DNA from: Hippophae tibetana
Taxonomy: Eukaryota; Streptophyta; Magnoliopsida; Rosales; Elaeagnaceae
Length of the DNA: 64,000 nt
Direction of reading: 5' to 3'
NCBI GenBank assembly: GCA_037013495.1
Contig: CM072812.1
Coordinates: 72,981,340 to 73,045,339 of the forward strand
In this document: positions 11,320 to 23,300 of the stretch, piece after piece
How positions within the stretch are numbered: the first letter of the stretch is position 1
How the letters are laid out: each line of letters opens with the position of its first letter
Program-made: the position numbers and the translations under genes
The notes under the pieces: generated by a model
Told to the model about the DNA's origin: nothing
Seen by the model: only the letters and a program-made list of their open reading frames with translations
Databases searched by the model: none

Positions 11320-13430
11320 TAATAAATAATACATTTACCCTTGCACCTTTAACTTGTATGAAAATAAAATAAAAATACATTCATGTGTTATATTATAGAA
11401 AAAGGTGAAACATAATGCATTCTATAAAAAAAAAAGCAAAAAAGGATACACTAAAAAAGAGAAAATAGATGTGGAATAAAATAATGACAAAAAAGAATAC
11501 ACTAAAATATTAAGTTAAAACTCAATTACAGTTAAAAAGTGTATGATGAACAAAAAAAAGCTAAGGTGTGGAAAGAGTCTAAATGTCTTCATTTATCGAC
11601 CTCTCACTTAAGCCTTACATTACAACCATGTAAAGTCCTTATTGATCTTGAGCTAAATGCATATTTATATTAGTAGAGAGAGATCTGAAAAATATACTTA
11701 TGAGACTTGTTCTAAGATTGAATTGATTAGCATGCTCATATAGATTGATTTCATGAGTGCATTGGATGATATCATGTGAAGTGTACACATACATACACAC
11801 TAATAAATTTGTCAAAAATATTGCATATCCTTGTATTGGTAATGTTGATTGATGAATATGTGAACCTCTTTATTATAGGATTGTGCGACTTTTAAGAGGG
11901 ATAGTTTTCGTGAAATATACTGAATATATTACCCATGTAATTTTATTTAGTTATACTTGGTTTTCTTGAGGACAAGTAAAGAGTTAAGTTTGTGTGTGTG
12001 ATGACTCTATATAAAAGTAGAGTCATTAGTGCATTTTTTACTTAATATTTACTTTTTATTCAATAAATAGTATTTTTAGGGCCAAAAATATTAAAATATA
12101 AATTTTTTAGGGAAATGGATGAAAATATAATTTCTGAAATTTTTTGAGATTTTTTTTGTAATTTTTTTTTATTTTTTATGAATTTTTATCGTAGGGTCAA
12201 TCAGGATCTGCCACATGGTATGCCACGCAAGTAAAGGAGCTAACTGGGCAAGCCACACAGACGCCATGCAAGCAGGGACAATGAATCACGTTATGCCACG
12301 TGTGAGGAGGATGAACTGTGTGCCATGTGTCAGCATGGTGCTCAATCCGAGTTAGGAGATCAATCAAATTGTACTACCATGTGTCGCCACACGATTGCTC
12401 CCCGTATTCTACCCTGCACCATGCCATCCATTATCATGAATCACATTGTGCCGCATGGCCCTGACTTAGCATGTATTGACTCGGATCAGTCTCCCCTACC
12501 ACTCGTTGCGCTTTGATTCACCCAATGAATTTTGTGTACCATGTGTCGCACTGTGATTGGCTGGTGTTGTCAGTTTTGCTTGTTTTTATCTCAACCCTTG
12601 ATTTGACGATCCAGATTACACCTGAGCTATATTTAAGTCCCTAATCACCCAATAAATCCTAAGGAGCCGGCCATCATTAGCATAATTTTGGTCAATTTTT
12701 GGACCTAAAAGAGAGAAAAATATAGAAAAAATTTAAAGGGGATACAATTCTGGTAGAGATTCAAAAGGAGATTAGTACTACAATTCAAGATATTGATTAT
12801 ATTTCTTGTTCTGTTCTTTTTTTTATCAATTTTTATATCTTCCTTTATGAAAAATATGAACTTTATGGACAAAATTATAGCTAATTAATTTATTAATCTA
12901 AGGATCTTATGAACCTAATTTTCATCATGTGATAATATATTATTTTACCTCAATTATAATTATAATTTAATTATATTATTTAATATAATTTTTATGTTAT
13001 TAACTATTTGCCAACAATTTTTCTATAAAGACAATTAAATAGATTTGAGAGAATCATTTAATTGTTTGTATTGATTAAATAACATGCATAGTTTCTAGAC
13101 AGAGATGTATGATTCTCATGTATGTGATATATAATTGATGAACTTAATAAGTAGTATGCAATTTAATTAACATGAGAGTGTGATTAAATTAATTATTATA
13201 TGGTGTGTAGTTTACTTAGGAGAGGAATACATATTAGGTTAGATTCAATTGATCATATAATTAATTGATAATTATATTTTAGAAATTTTAGCAATTTGTA
13301 TATTTAAAAAATTAGGGGATTAAGTATTCTTATATATTTTCTCATATATCTTCTTAGATACCAAATATAATTTAATTAATTATTTTTATTTATTTTTACT
13401 TATTTTAATTTTGCTTCCTTAACATATAAA
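11320..13430 (+). mobile_element. 5'-truncated Athila-like Ty3/gypsy fragment (3' UTR plus LTR)
   Basis: This matches the 3' part of the gypsy element at 23489-30016 along its length: the 3' UTR (compare 11580-11998 with 28100-28545) and then a full-length LTR. The phrase GAGGACAAGTAAAGAGTTAAGTTTG, split here into 11968-11990, is the typical run-up to the LTR in Athila/Tat elements. No gag or pol remains. The left edge at about 11320 is where similarity to the other copy begins, and the right edge abuts the pararetrovirus region. Confidence 0.75.
11999..13430 (+). repeat. LTR of the Athila-like family
   Basis: It begins TGATGACTC, with a short hairpin (GACTC and GAGTC flanking TATATAAAAGTA), and is collinear with the 3' LTR at 28546-30016. 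Shared blocks include the CCACATG/CCACGTG-rich part near 12210-12540 and the ATTAAGTATTCTTA block near 13320. It keeps about 1 kb that the 5' LTR at 23489 has lost. The 3' edge is approximate. Confidence 0.7.
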
Positions 13431-13435
13431 AGATC

Positions 13436-13580
13436 AAAAATACCCCTAAGGTTCAAGTAATTTTTAAAAATACTCCTAAGGTTTCAAAAAATTCAAAAAT
13501 ACTCCTAAAAACATAATAGGGGTTAAATCTAACAGTAACATTCATTATCAAAAATACCCCTAAGATTTAAAAAAATCAAA
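13436..13580. repeat. Short repeated motif AAAATACYCCTAAG
   Basis: AAAATACCCCTAAG or AAAATACTCCTAA occurs four times between about 13437 and 13566, and an inverted TAGGGGTTAAA lies near 13523. It sits between the gypsy LTR and the pararetrovirus coding remnants. It may be a MITE scrap or part of the viral leader. Confidence 0.5.
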
Positions 13581-13592
13581 AACATTCATAAA

Positions 13593-14360
13593 ATGGAAAA
13601 AGAAAAAATAAATCAAAAAATAATAGACATAGAAACAGAAGACATCTCAGGATATTTTTTATAAAAAATAGTAATAAGTAAAAAGTTTTTGAAGAAATTC
13701 AAAAGGCAAAGTTAAATTTTAAAGAATGAGATGAATTTAAAAACTCATCATTTTTATTAAGAAAATTATTTCTTAGGAAAAACATAGTTTATTATGGCAT
13801 AAGTAATAAAAAAATTAGTATTAAGATTACAGATGCAAAAAGAATGTATAATATACTATTAATTGATAAAGAAACTATATTAAATAAGTTATCAAAAATT
13901 CCTCATAAAGATAAAGAAAAAAATTGGATACATTCATTTAGGAAGAATTTAAATATTAATAAAAGTTCATTTTAAAGAAACAATATATACACCAATAAAA
14001 ATAGCATTATTAGATAACAGAATAATAAATAGGCAAGATGCCTTATTAGGAATAATTCATGGTAATTTAGGTTACCAAAAGTTAAAATTTAGAACATATC
14101 TTAGATTTGCTATTAATATACATGATAAAAATGTAAATCAAATATTAAATCTAGCTTATGAATTTGAAAGAGGAGATTTAATAAAAGAAGAAAATCATTC
14201 ATTTTCAATATATTATCTAGTAGCATATTATTTAACAAATAATCATAATAGTTCAATATATAGACAAAATGAAATTATAGAAATAGACAAAACTTTTAAG
14301 GAACTTGGACAAATAATGAAACCAAAAATACTAACAGACTTTGAAATACCAGAAGAATAG
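13593..14360 (+). pseudogene. Pararetroviral movement protein remnant
   Basis: From a candidate ATG at 13593 the three frames together carry the pattern of the 30K-superfamily movement protein of caulimovirids, which lines plasmodesmata for cell-to-cell spread. The longest clear stretch (about 13985-14340) includes ALLDNRIINRQDALLG followed by GYQKLKFRTYL. There is an early stop near 13663, a frameshift near 13970 and a terminal stop at about 14358. No intact reading frame exists. Confidence 0.75.
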
Positions 14361-14960
14361 AAATTAGATATCAAATAAAAACCCTTGGTAACAGAAAGAA
14401 AAAGTAATGTTGTTAAAACTAATAGCATGCCAATGTTTACTTTTATAGATCATGAAGAAGAAATTTCTAACCAAGAAAAAGTTAAAAAACTAGAAAATGA
14501 CGTCAAAATAATGAAGGTCTTAGTTCATGATTGTATATTAGGAAAAAATAATGTTTAGAGATAAAATAAAAATATGTATTTACAAGTAAATGGAAGCCTA
14601 GTAGGAGTAACAAAAAATCAAGTAATATTATTTGAAACTGTAAAATTATTAATAGAGGAAATAGATTTAGTCCAAGAATCAAACACAAAATATTTACAGG
14701 AAATAATAGATATACAAAAAGAATTACTAAAAGAAATAAAGGAATATGGTTATAATAAACTACAACAAGATATATAGAAGGAATTTTCAGAACTAAGAAA
14801 AGATGTATACAACATACATAGGAATTATGAAATAATAGGTTATAAATATGATCCCTTAGAAGCACTAAAAGAAGAACCACTTAGGAGATCAGATTCTTTG
14901 ATTCCTAAAAATGAGGAACAATCTAAGAACAAAGAGATAATTAAAATTTAATGGAATATA
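14361..14960 (+). pseudogene. Pararetroviral coiled-coil region remnant
   Basis: Downstream of the movement protein are several short open stretches rich in Glu, Lys, Ile and Leu. One (14574-14777, 67 codons) reads like a heptad-repeat coiled coil. Caulimovirids commonly encode a coiled-coil virion-associated or similar protein at this position. The assignment rests on position and composition only. Several stops (for example at 14557 and 14775) break it. Confidence 0.5.
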
Positions 14961-16440
14961 GAAAAGAATTAGAAAGAAAATTCATAGACCTTGAAAATAG
15001 AGATATAGAAACATTGGTTAGTTTATTGACATTAACCAATGAGGAAATACAAGAACATTAGAATGAAAAAATTTGCACTAATAAAGAAGAAGATGATATG
15101 ACAATAATCAGTGAAACTGATTCTGAACCAGAAAACATGACCTCAAAAGGTCATATGAAACCAATTTCATTATCAATCCCTTACCAAGAAGGAACATCTA
15201 ACCCACATAGGAGAGAAAGAAATAGGCAAAGAACATAACAACCTGATACTACATATAGAAGAAGACAACCACCTAAAATGGAGGAAGGGTTGCATTAGGG
15301 AACTAGAGGTAGTATTCCACCAGAATTCAAACTCCATGATAATTATAAATCTAAACTTCTAGATTTAGATTGTATAAGAGATAGGGAAAAAGCCTTAGAT
15401 GAATGAGCTAGTGGAATGAGTATGCTCATACAAACTTCTCAAACTACCCAAACAAATCCTTCAACCTGTAGAGTGCTTGTAGTACATAAAATGACAGGAA
15501 ATGTTAAAGTTTGGTTTTCAAACTTAATAGATCAACAACATTTGTTAATTCAAAGAAATGCTTCCACGGGAAGAGAATACTTAGATACAGTAATAAATGA
15601 AATATACAAAGAATTTATTAGATAAGATAAAAGAAAGACTATCACTGAATCGAGTGAAAATGATATCAATGAAGCTAAATGACATCTAACAAATATGGAA
15701 ATTTGTAACATGTGTTACATAAATTCTTTTATTTGTGAATATGAAATGTATTACAATAAATTACCACCATCTATGCAAACAACTTATAAAAAAATGTTTT
15801 TTCAAAAATTACCTGGAATATTATATAAAACCTTAACAAAAAATTGGAAACAAGGGAATAAAAGAAACTATACCATATACTCTAGAAGGAAGAATAAGAA
15901 GCCTTAAAGATTGGATCATTATTAAATGTCAAGAAAGAAAAGAATATAAACAAATAAGAGGAAATGATAAAATTTGCTGTGATACAAGAGATTTTAGAAT
16001 ACCAGGGAAATATGGATGTAATATAAATATAAACAAAAATATAAATTCATAAAACAAGATTTCTAAAAATATAAAAAGAGATTTAATATAGAAAACTACA
16101 AGAAAAGATATTTTAGAAGAAAGAATTATAAAACTTCTAAAAAAATGAATTATTCCCCTTCAGAAAAGAAAAAAACAAATGTTGGATTAGTAATGAAAAA
16201 GGACATTATGCTAACGAATATCCAAGTAGACTTCAACATAAAAAAGAATTTGAAAAGGAATTTCCACAAAAAGAAAAAAATCTTAGAAGAAGCTTTCAAA
16301 ATGGAATTAGAACCAATTGACGAATCTGATATAGATGATACTTATAGTATCTATCTATTGGAAGAAACTGAGGAAGAAATAACTCTCAGAATATGAACAC
16401 TCAAATTATGAATATTCTTCATTAGAAGATGAATGATTTG
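14961..16440 (+). pseudogene. Pararetroviral coat protein remnant with degraded zinc knuckle
   Basis: Acidic and coiled N-terminal sequence (14961-15300) is followed by a coat-protein-like core (about 15420-16000) with the segment NKLPPSMQTTYKK and then FFQKLPG. Basic sequence and a CCHC zinc knuckle come near 16150-16210. The knuckle reads C-x2-S-x4-H-x4-Y, so two of its three cysteines are replaced. An acidic tail follows (ORF segment 16145-16396 in a shifted frame). Multiple stops and frameshifts are present. The coat protein packages the viral DNA; this copy cannot encode it. Confidence 0.75.
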
Positions 16441-16860
16441 TATAGTATTACAAATCCAAATAGTACTTATATTAAAGTGGAACTAAAATTTAAAGGCTAT
16501 AACACTTATCATTTACATGCATATATAGATACAGGAGCTAGTATGTGTGTAGCTAGTAGATATGTATTTCCAGAAGACAACTAGAAACAAGCACTAAAAG
16601 ATTTAATTGTAAGAATTGCTAAAAATACTACAATAAAACTTAGTAAGGTATTAAAAGATACTGATATAATGATAGGAGAAGAAAACTTTCACATTTCTAC
16701 CATATATCAATAGGAAACATGAGTAGATTTGTTAATAGAAAATAATTTCCTAAACTTATATCAACCTTTTACACAACATTTTGATAAAATAAGTCTCACA
16801 ACCTTAGAAGGAGATACCATCTATGTCTCCAAAATAAGAAAAGCTTAATTGTCTCAAACT
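16441..16860 (+). pseudogene. Pararetroviral aspartic protease remnant
   Basis: The segment YIDTGASMC at about 16525 is the retropepsin active-site motif (D-T-G-A). Downstream hydrophobic and charged sequence has the spacing expected of the caulimovirid protease, up to LLIENNFLNLYQ near 16740. There are in-frame stops after the PED segment (about 16580) and near 16710. The protease would normally process the coat and polymerase polyproteins. Confidence 0.75.
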
Positions 16861-17420
16861 CAACTTTTATGCAACAACATAAAAAGCGAAAACGTGGTGA
16901 GATAGAAGACCAAAAAACACCTTATTTAGAAAATATTTCATTAGATATAGAAGAGAAACAAAACTCTCTTCTCAATGAAATATAAGAAGACAAAGCCCTA
17001 ATAGGCATTAGAAAACTACTAAAAATAGTCAGTTATATTTAGCCGTCAAAGAATATTTAGTTGTTAAAAAAGAATATTAAGAAATTTGTTGTTAAAAATT
17101 AAATTACCATAATAATGAAACAAAATATTTAGCTGTTAAAAAAGCTATTAAGAAATTTGAAATATATGTTATAAGCTTCAGATTCATTGTTAGAACAAAT
17201 AACAAGAATTTTGGTTATTTTTTAAGAACTAATATTACAGGTGATTACAAATAAGGAAGATTAGTTAGATGATAAAAATGGTTCAACTATTATAATTTTG
17301 ATGTTGAACATCTTCCAGGTCATAAAAATAGCTTATTTGATGCCCTTAGTAGAGAATTAGCACCTCTAAATATTTTTATGCTTTTAGGAATTGAACATCT
17401 TGATATCAAAATCAAGAGAA
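16861..17420 (+). pseudogene. Pararetroviral polymerase remnant: RT deleted, RNase H end kept
   Basis: A short segment resembling the linker before the reverse transcriptase (16861-17025) is joined to the C-terminal part of RNase H (about 17110-17370), recognisable by FDVEHLPGHKN and then DALSREL. The RT domain, about 1.2-1.5 kb in related viruses, is missing. Between 17036 and 17160 the phrase TATTTAGCTGTTAAAAAAG occurs two to three times with variation, so a small local duplication lies at the deletion point. Stops interrupt the remainder. Confidence 0.75.
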
Positions 17421-18650
17421 AAGAAAAGGAGATAAAAATCCTATAGGAACAACTCAAGCTGCTATATCTCGAGAAATCTCTTATGGAGATAAGAAAGAAA
17501 CAGAAAGAACTCAGTTGTTCAAAACAACCTCTAGAGACTAGAAGCTCAAACGAGGAATCTTTATTAAAAAAGGAAGAACCTAACAGTTTACAAAAAACTT
17601 TTGAAACCACAAAGCTCAATTGGGTAGTAGAGGCAGCAAAAGAAGAACATAAAAAAGTTTATGTGGTCTATAATGGCCCAAAACTAGAAATTTATAACAA
17701 CTAGGTAGAAACTAGAAATTATATTCTAGGAATTAGTGGAGTAACTATCATAGAGCCTTCACCAACAGAATAGAAACTGAAGGTAGTTATGCCAACTATA
17801 AAACACCAAAATTAATAACTCCAAAGGAGATAGTAAGAAATTATTCTGTAGCACTACAACAACAACTAACAACTCCGAGCAGATTGACAAATCTTGGAAA
17901 GATAGTAAGGCCTATAGTGCTATTTAGAGAAACATCTCCTCTAGAGACATCAAAAGTAGTAAAACATTCAGTACTATTTAGGGAGACATCTCCTAGAACT
18001 ACTCCAATCATTGAAGATGAAAAGGACCAATATAAAAACCTCAGTAAACCACAATGGTTAAGTCTCTATAACTTCGCGAGAAAATCTACCCAAGAAGATA
18101 TTGAAGATATGAAATTCTATACTAGAGATAAGGAATTTCCTACATGAAGTAAATTCAATATATTGGAAGGAGCTGATCCAATATTTGTGTAGAAATCATT
18201 TCATGTAGGACTAATAGAAAATATATATCTAGGAATTCATTTAAGTGAGTTAAATTATTTCCCAAAAAATTTTAAAAGAGAAATCAAGAATTTCAGAAGA
18301 AAAATTAAAACAGGTGATAAATCTGTTTATCTTAAATTTTTCAGTTCATTAATGGACTAGAATGAGGAAGGAAGTATTAGTCCCTACCACTTCATCAAGA
18401 TAGAAATTTCCAACACAAATAGAGAAGTTTCCAAACCAAGGGTACTTTCAGAAAAGGAATTCAACACAGAAGAACTCTGTGTATTAAGAGGTCAAATGCT
18501 AAGCCAAATTTACTAGGAACTCAGGAAGATTGACAATTCTACTGAGATTAAAGTAAATTATTTAACTAGTAAAGTCATCATTATTTCCCATAGTAGCATG
18601 GCTTTGTCAGAAAAAGATGGTGAAAAAATTACCAAATATGAAATTTTAAT
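17421..18650 (+). pseudogene. Pararetroviral transactivator/viroplasmin remnant
   Basis: A charged coiled stretch (17483-17650) leads into KVYVVYNGPKLEIYNN at about 17655-17702, the viroplasmin (caulimovirus P6/TAV) signature also found at the N-terminus of some RNase H1 proteins. The following sequence contains a duplicated phrase (VLFRETSP at about 17918 and 17968) and further ORF pieces to about 18650. Stops fall at 17703 and at many later points. In living relatives this protein reorganises host translation and forms the viral inclusion body. It is not functional here. Confidence 0.7.
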
Positions 18651-18779
18651 TATAATAACCTAGAAATTGGTCAAGAAACAAGGAAGGTATTCTACTTCTA
18701 TGCTAGAAAAGCCACCAAATACCACAAATGCATTCTCTACATCAAAGACCGAAAAGATGAAGATGCGTCATCATCAATG

Positions 18780-18910
18780 TCATCAAAGGAACCGTCGGCA
18801 GAAAATGACAAAGAAAAATAAGAAAAGAAATTGTCGGCAAAAAACGACAAAAAAATAAAGATATAGACCCCATATCTTAGTCGGCAGCATGTACCAAGGA
18901 AAAAAGTAAA
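18780..18910. repeat. GTCGGCA repeats upstream of the viral promoter
   Basis: GTCGGCA occurs three times (about 18791, 18833 and 18879) with A-rich spacers. It lies where upstream promoter elements of caulimovirids are found. A regulatory role is inference only. Confidence 0.4.
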
Positions 18911-18997
18911 GGCTATCATTTAAAGTAGAAAATCAGATGAATTATTAAAGTAAAGGTAAAATAATAATTTTAGCCTTGTAAACAGGGATTCCTTTTT

Positions 18998-19035
18998 CTA
19001 TAAAAGGAACCCTTTTATCATTTCAGGGAGGACAA
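18998..19035 (+). promoter_or_regulatory. 35S-like pararetroviral promoter (TATA and start region)
   Basis: CTATAAAAGG at 18998-19007 is followed by GGAGGACAAATACAGAG about 25 bases later, where the pregenomic RNA start of a caulimovirid is expected. The composition (TATAAAAGG plus a downstream purine-rich start) resembles the 35S-type promoter. Activity cannot be judged from sequence. Confidence 0.6.
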
Positions 19036-19200
19036 ATACAGAGAAATCCAAGGCTCTCTACTCTGAAACACTCTAGCATAGAAAACCTCTCTATCTAGAA
19101 ATCTCAAAACCAATAATTTTATACATAGTAACTATGAGTGGCTAAGCACCCTTTTCAAGGTTCTTAGTTGGCCTTAAGTTGTAATAGTTATTATTCTATG

Positions 19201-19206
19201 AATAAA
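19201..19206 (+). terminator. Pararetroviral poly(A) signal
   Basis: AATAAA about 170 bases after the inferred RNA start, which is the usual arrangement in caulimovirids, where the signal lies in the leader and is skipped on first passage. No convincing tRNA-Met primer site was found nearby. Confidence 0.5.
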
Positions 19207-19461
19207 ATGGAGTTCAGTTACTCTTTTTTAGTAAGTCAACTATTAGAAACCATTTACGTACGGTTGCAGAAGGCTCACCATTGCTAGGAGGGCGTTGAGA
19301 TTTGAGCAAAGCTGAGGCATAATAGGTGTAATAAAAGAAGACGAACAAAAGGGAAAACTGTGGTAGACCTAAATATACTAATTATAAATTTAAGCTAGTT
19401 AAGAATCTTGAGTGATTAATTATTTGCTTACAACAAGACATAATATTGCTAAAACAAGAAA

Positions 19462-20330
19462 ATGGAAATTGTTTTTAGAAATAAACAACTAATAATTCCA
19501 ATGGAAATCAAAGATAAAAATCTAATTTTATTAGAAACATTTGATAAAGGTTATCTTTATCATTTAAATGAATGTTAAAAAGATGAAGATTATGAAACTT
19601 GTCTTAAAATTTTTAAAAGATTTAACATTTTATTAGATATCTATACAGATTATATTAAAGCTATCACTAGCATCATAGACCATCCTATTTCAATAACATT
19701 AAAAGATTATTTTAGTCAAAAATATGTAAGAATAGAGGAAGAAGAATTTAACAACTTAATGTTTAGATACTATTTCTTTGAAGATTATAAATACATTGTA
19801 TGTACACAAGAAAAACCTGCTTGTATACTACAAATAGGACAAAATAATATACATTCAACACATATGATTTATCAAGATAATATATGAATATCGAATCATT
19901 AATACATAAATTAGAACTATTAGATTTAACAAATGAAAGAGTAATTTTTAATTTTAAAAGATAATTAATAGATTTAAGATTAGAATTAAGCAACCAATAT
20001 AATGAAGAACATAATATATTATGCGATTGTAATGATTATAAAAAAAATTATATTTATACAAAAAATAATAAGTTTTTTAAACAAATTATTACCTTTAATA
20101 AATAGACAAAAATTATTAACTAGATTAATATTGATCCGATTAAAAATTATATAGAAAAGTAAAAAATAGTATCAAAACTTAAGAATAATAAATTAAATAA
20201 TAATCTATGAAAAATTAACCAAACACAACTTGCATCATTAATATTATCTTGGGGGACCACTAAAATTGAACCCAAAAACTAATTTATTGAAAGCTAAAGT
20301 CGCATATAAAAACAACGTAAAAATATGAAG
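19462..20330 (+). pseudogene. Unidentified first ORF downstream of the viral leader
   Basis: From the ATG at 19462 (AAAATGGAAATTG) a lysine- and isoleucine-rich coding pattern continues in patches to about 20290, with stops near 19576, 19885 and 19918. Its position after the leader and the poly(A) signal fits the first ORF of the circular viral genome, preceding the movement protein found at 13593. I do not recognise its family. Confidence 0.45.
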
Positions 20331-23300
20331 TTTCAAAGGAATCACTCGATTTCGCAAAAGAAGCAAATATAACCACACGTCCCAATGCAGACGAAAATAA
20401 AGGACAAACACCACATTACAAACAAAATATTATAAGCCTTACAAACCACATCCAAACACATGAACACCATAAATTGGCTGGTATCTATGAAGACAAACTC
20501 CTCAATCTATTCAAACACTATTGTCCCACATCAAATCAAATATTTATGTTTCAACACGGGCAATAATTTTTAGAGGAAAGCATCGAAGAGTGGTAAGTGA
20601 TTAAGGAATTTATTATTGGTTAATAATAAAAATAGAATGAAATTGATTTTATATATTTTTATATTTAGTTATGTTGCATATTAAAAATAAATAAAATCTA
20701 TTTTTAATAAAGAAGGAAAAACAAAATATTTTTTTGTTTTTAAACTTTTTATAGAATTAAATAATATTTTTAAGTAATAATAATTTAGGAAAATAATAAT
20801 TTTAAAAAATAAATAATATTAAATAATATTTCTAACTAATAATTATTTAAAAAATAATAATTTTAATATTTTAATAATAATTTAGAAAAATAAATAATTT
20901 TAAATAATATTTTTAACTAATAATTTTAAATAGTATTAAATAATATTTGTAAGTAATAATTATTTAGAAAAATATAATAGTTGTAATAATATATTTTCCA
21001 TTTCATTCCAATTGTAACCAAATACTACAATATTGATTCCTTCTTTGATTCTAATTATCAAACCAAACAATGTAATAGTAACATTGTTTCCTTTACATTC
21101 AATTCCATTACCATTTCTATTTCCATTCCATTTTCATTCTGTGAACCAAATGTCCTCTTAGTGTATGTGATTTTATTAGGGTATGACCTTTTGATTTCAA
21201 AATAAGATATTAAGTTTCTTCTTTCTTTTACTTAGTTTTAAATTGTAATTCTCTTTTTACCTTAAACAAAATGTAAGTTCTATTATTTTGGTGTTGGAAT
21301 TCCCGTATATAAAATACGATGTCTATATTTTATTTGATATTTTTGTTTGTCCACAAAGCTTAGTTGTAAAGGTTAGTTATTGATGATTTAGTATCACTTA
21401 TAATACAGTTTTGAATTTTCTTGTTACACACTCACTTTTTTAGATTGTCTATAGTTTACATTATTGAGCTTGTTTGTTATGATGTCATATTAGGGACTTT
21501 ATTTGTTATTATGGTGTCCTATTTGGGACTTTGCATGTTGAATGTGTTTTCCTATGTGGTTTTCCTTTTTGGCCGACGTTTTTGTCATTGGCTTGGCACT
21601 CATCGCTACCGTGGATTAGCAAGTGTAACATTCATAACCCTTACTAGGGCATAGCTATTACCCTCGCCACCCTAGTCATCAAGTGTCTGATGAGGTGGCC
21701 AACAAGTGGTTGACGAGGGTCTAAGAGGCTTGGACTTTTTCTATAAATTCTCTTATCTTCCTACTTGTTTCTTGGCTAAAATCCATAAGGGGCTCTCTCT
21801 GTTTGGTACTAGACTTCACCAATCAATTTTTGGTCTTATTTCCTTTTAAGAGCTAAGTTTGAGGAATAGTGTGTTATTGATGAGATGTAGGACATTAGAG
21901 AGAAGTCTCTCTTATATTTCTCACATACTGGATTGAGTGTTAAAAATGTGAGATTAAGTGATTATTTATTGAGAGTCAAAATGCATGGTTGGCTAGTGAG
22001 AGCCACATTATTTTGGGAAGTTTCTATCAGGTTGTGCTGTCATATGTCGGCATATGTTGCGAGTTTGCAACGCGATCCATAGGTGAGAAGCTTATGTGTT
22101 AGGTTTTCATCTGTAAGTTGGTCGTCATGTGTAAATGGAGTGATACGAGGTCACAACTATTTCCATAGGTGAGAAGCCTATGTGATTTTGTACCGTGTAT
22201 TTCCTAGTGTTGCATAGTTGCAACATATATGCATTAGGAGTTTGATCCATTGGTACTTGATCATATCATATGGTGATGAAGCTTTGGGGATGAGCTTGGA
22301 TCTATTTAGATCAAATATGAGTTGACAGTGAACAAGGGCAACCTAGGCATAGTTAAGGTCAGTGTCTTAATTGGTAGATATATTTGTGTTTATATTTTTA
22401 TCGAGTTATATACTGTTAATTTATTTATTATTGAATTATCTACTACATAGTGGTTTTTATAAGAAACCCGATGATGCTTCCACATAAAAGGTGGATCCTA
22501 TGTGGGTTTATCTTGTTAAATATTGTGTAATGTATGATTGAATGTTGTGAGGATACATATTTGTAAATCCATTTTAGCTTTTCAGGTATGTTTTCCTTAT
22601 CCACATGTTATGTTCAATTTTTCATATTAATGAATGTTTCTAGCACGTATAGGAGCCTATGAGGCACACTGTCACTATTGTGTTTACAACAAATATTTCT
22701 TTCTTATCTACTAGTTGTTTTTGTAGTATGTTGAATTATGCATAATGTTTTTATTTCCACTATGTTATATGCTTAATTCATGTTGTAAGGTTTGCTTGAC
22801 CAATTGTTAGAATAAAGCTCGTAAAAATATTCAGTGAGTTGATGTTTTTATCGCTATCATATAGGTCCTAGATGCCCATTTGGGTTAGAAGTATCACATC
22901 TGTGCAATTGTTTTGAAGGTAGTGTTTAGTTTGTATTTTTGCTACAATACTAATAATATTATCTATCTTTTGATTAAAAAATATATAATAGAAAAAACTG
23001 TATATAAACAAAAAAAATTTGATTATAATGGGTTATTTACTTAAAAATGGTATAAGAAAAAATAACAATATTAAAATTTATAATTAAAAAATATCATCCC
23101 TTATGATTAGCTCGTATATTATAAATATTAAAACATAACATATAATTTTACATTAAATTTTGTCAATTTAAACATATTTCAAAGTTATTAAGGTAATATT
23201 TTTATTGTTTTTTAAGGATGTAACTTTTTATAATTTTCAAAATATTGTTGGGTTTGAAAAGGAAAATTGCAACATTTAAAAAGCCTAGTGACTTAAAAGA

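Larger units (their letters stand above)
13590..20330 (+). mobile_element. Decayed endogenous pararetrovirus (Caulimoviridae)
   Basis: Six successive blocks on the plus strand match the gene order of a caulimovirid: movement protein, coiled-coil protein, zinc-knuckle coat protein, aspartic protease, the end of RNase H, and a viroplasmin-type transactivator. They are followed by an intergenic region with a 35S-like promoter, a poly(A) signal and a leader that runs into another ORF. Every block is broken by stops and frameshifts, and nearly all of the reverse transcriptase is missing. The order, with the promoter and first ORF after the transactivator, shows that the circular viral genome was linearised or permuted at integration. 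The presence of a transactivator argues for a caulimovirus-, soymovirus-, solendovirus- or cavemovirus-like group; I cannot assign a genus. It is non-functional as it stands. Confidence 0.85.

Noticed and set aside
12325-12516. ORF of 63 codons in a GC-richer patch
   Set aside because: It lies within the Athila-like LTR and is not open in the other LTR copy.
14503-14880. Minus-strand ORF of 125 codons, hydrophobic
   Set aside because: It is the antisense shadow of the lysine-rich coiled-coil region of the pararetrovirus; its composition is what the reverse strand of AT-rich coding would give.
20600-21160. A MITE ending ATTCTGTGAACCAAATGTCC
   Set aside because: The right end resembles a known plant MITE style, but I could not find the inverted left end or a target duplication.
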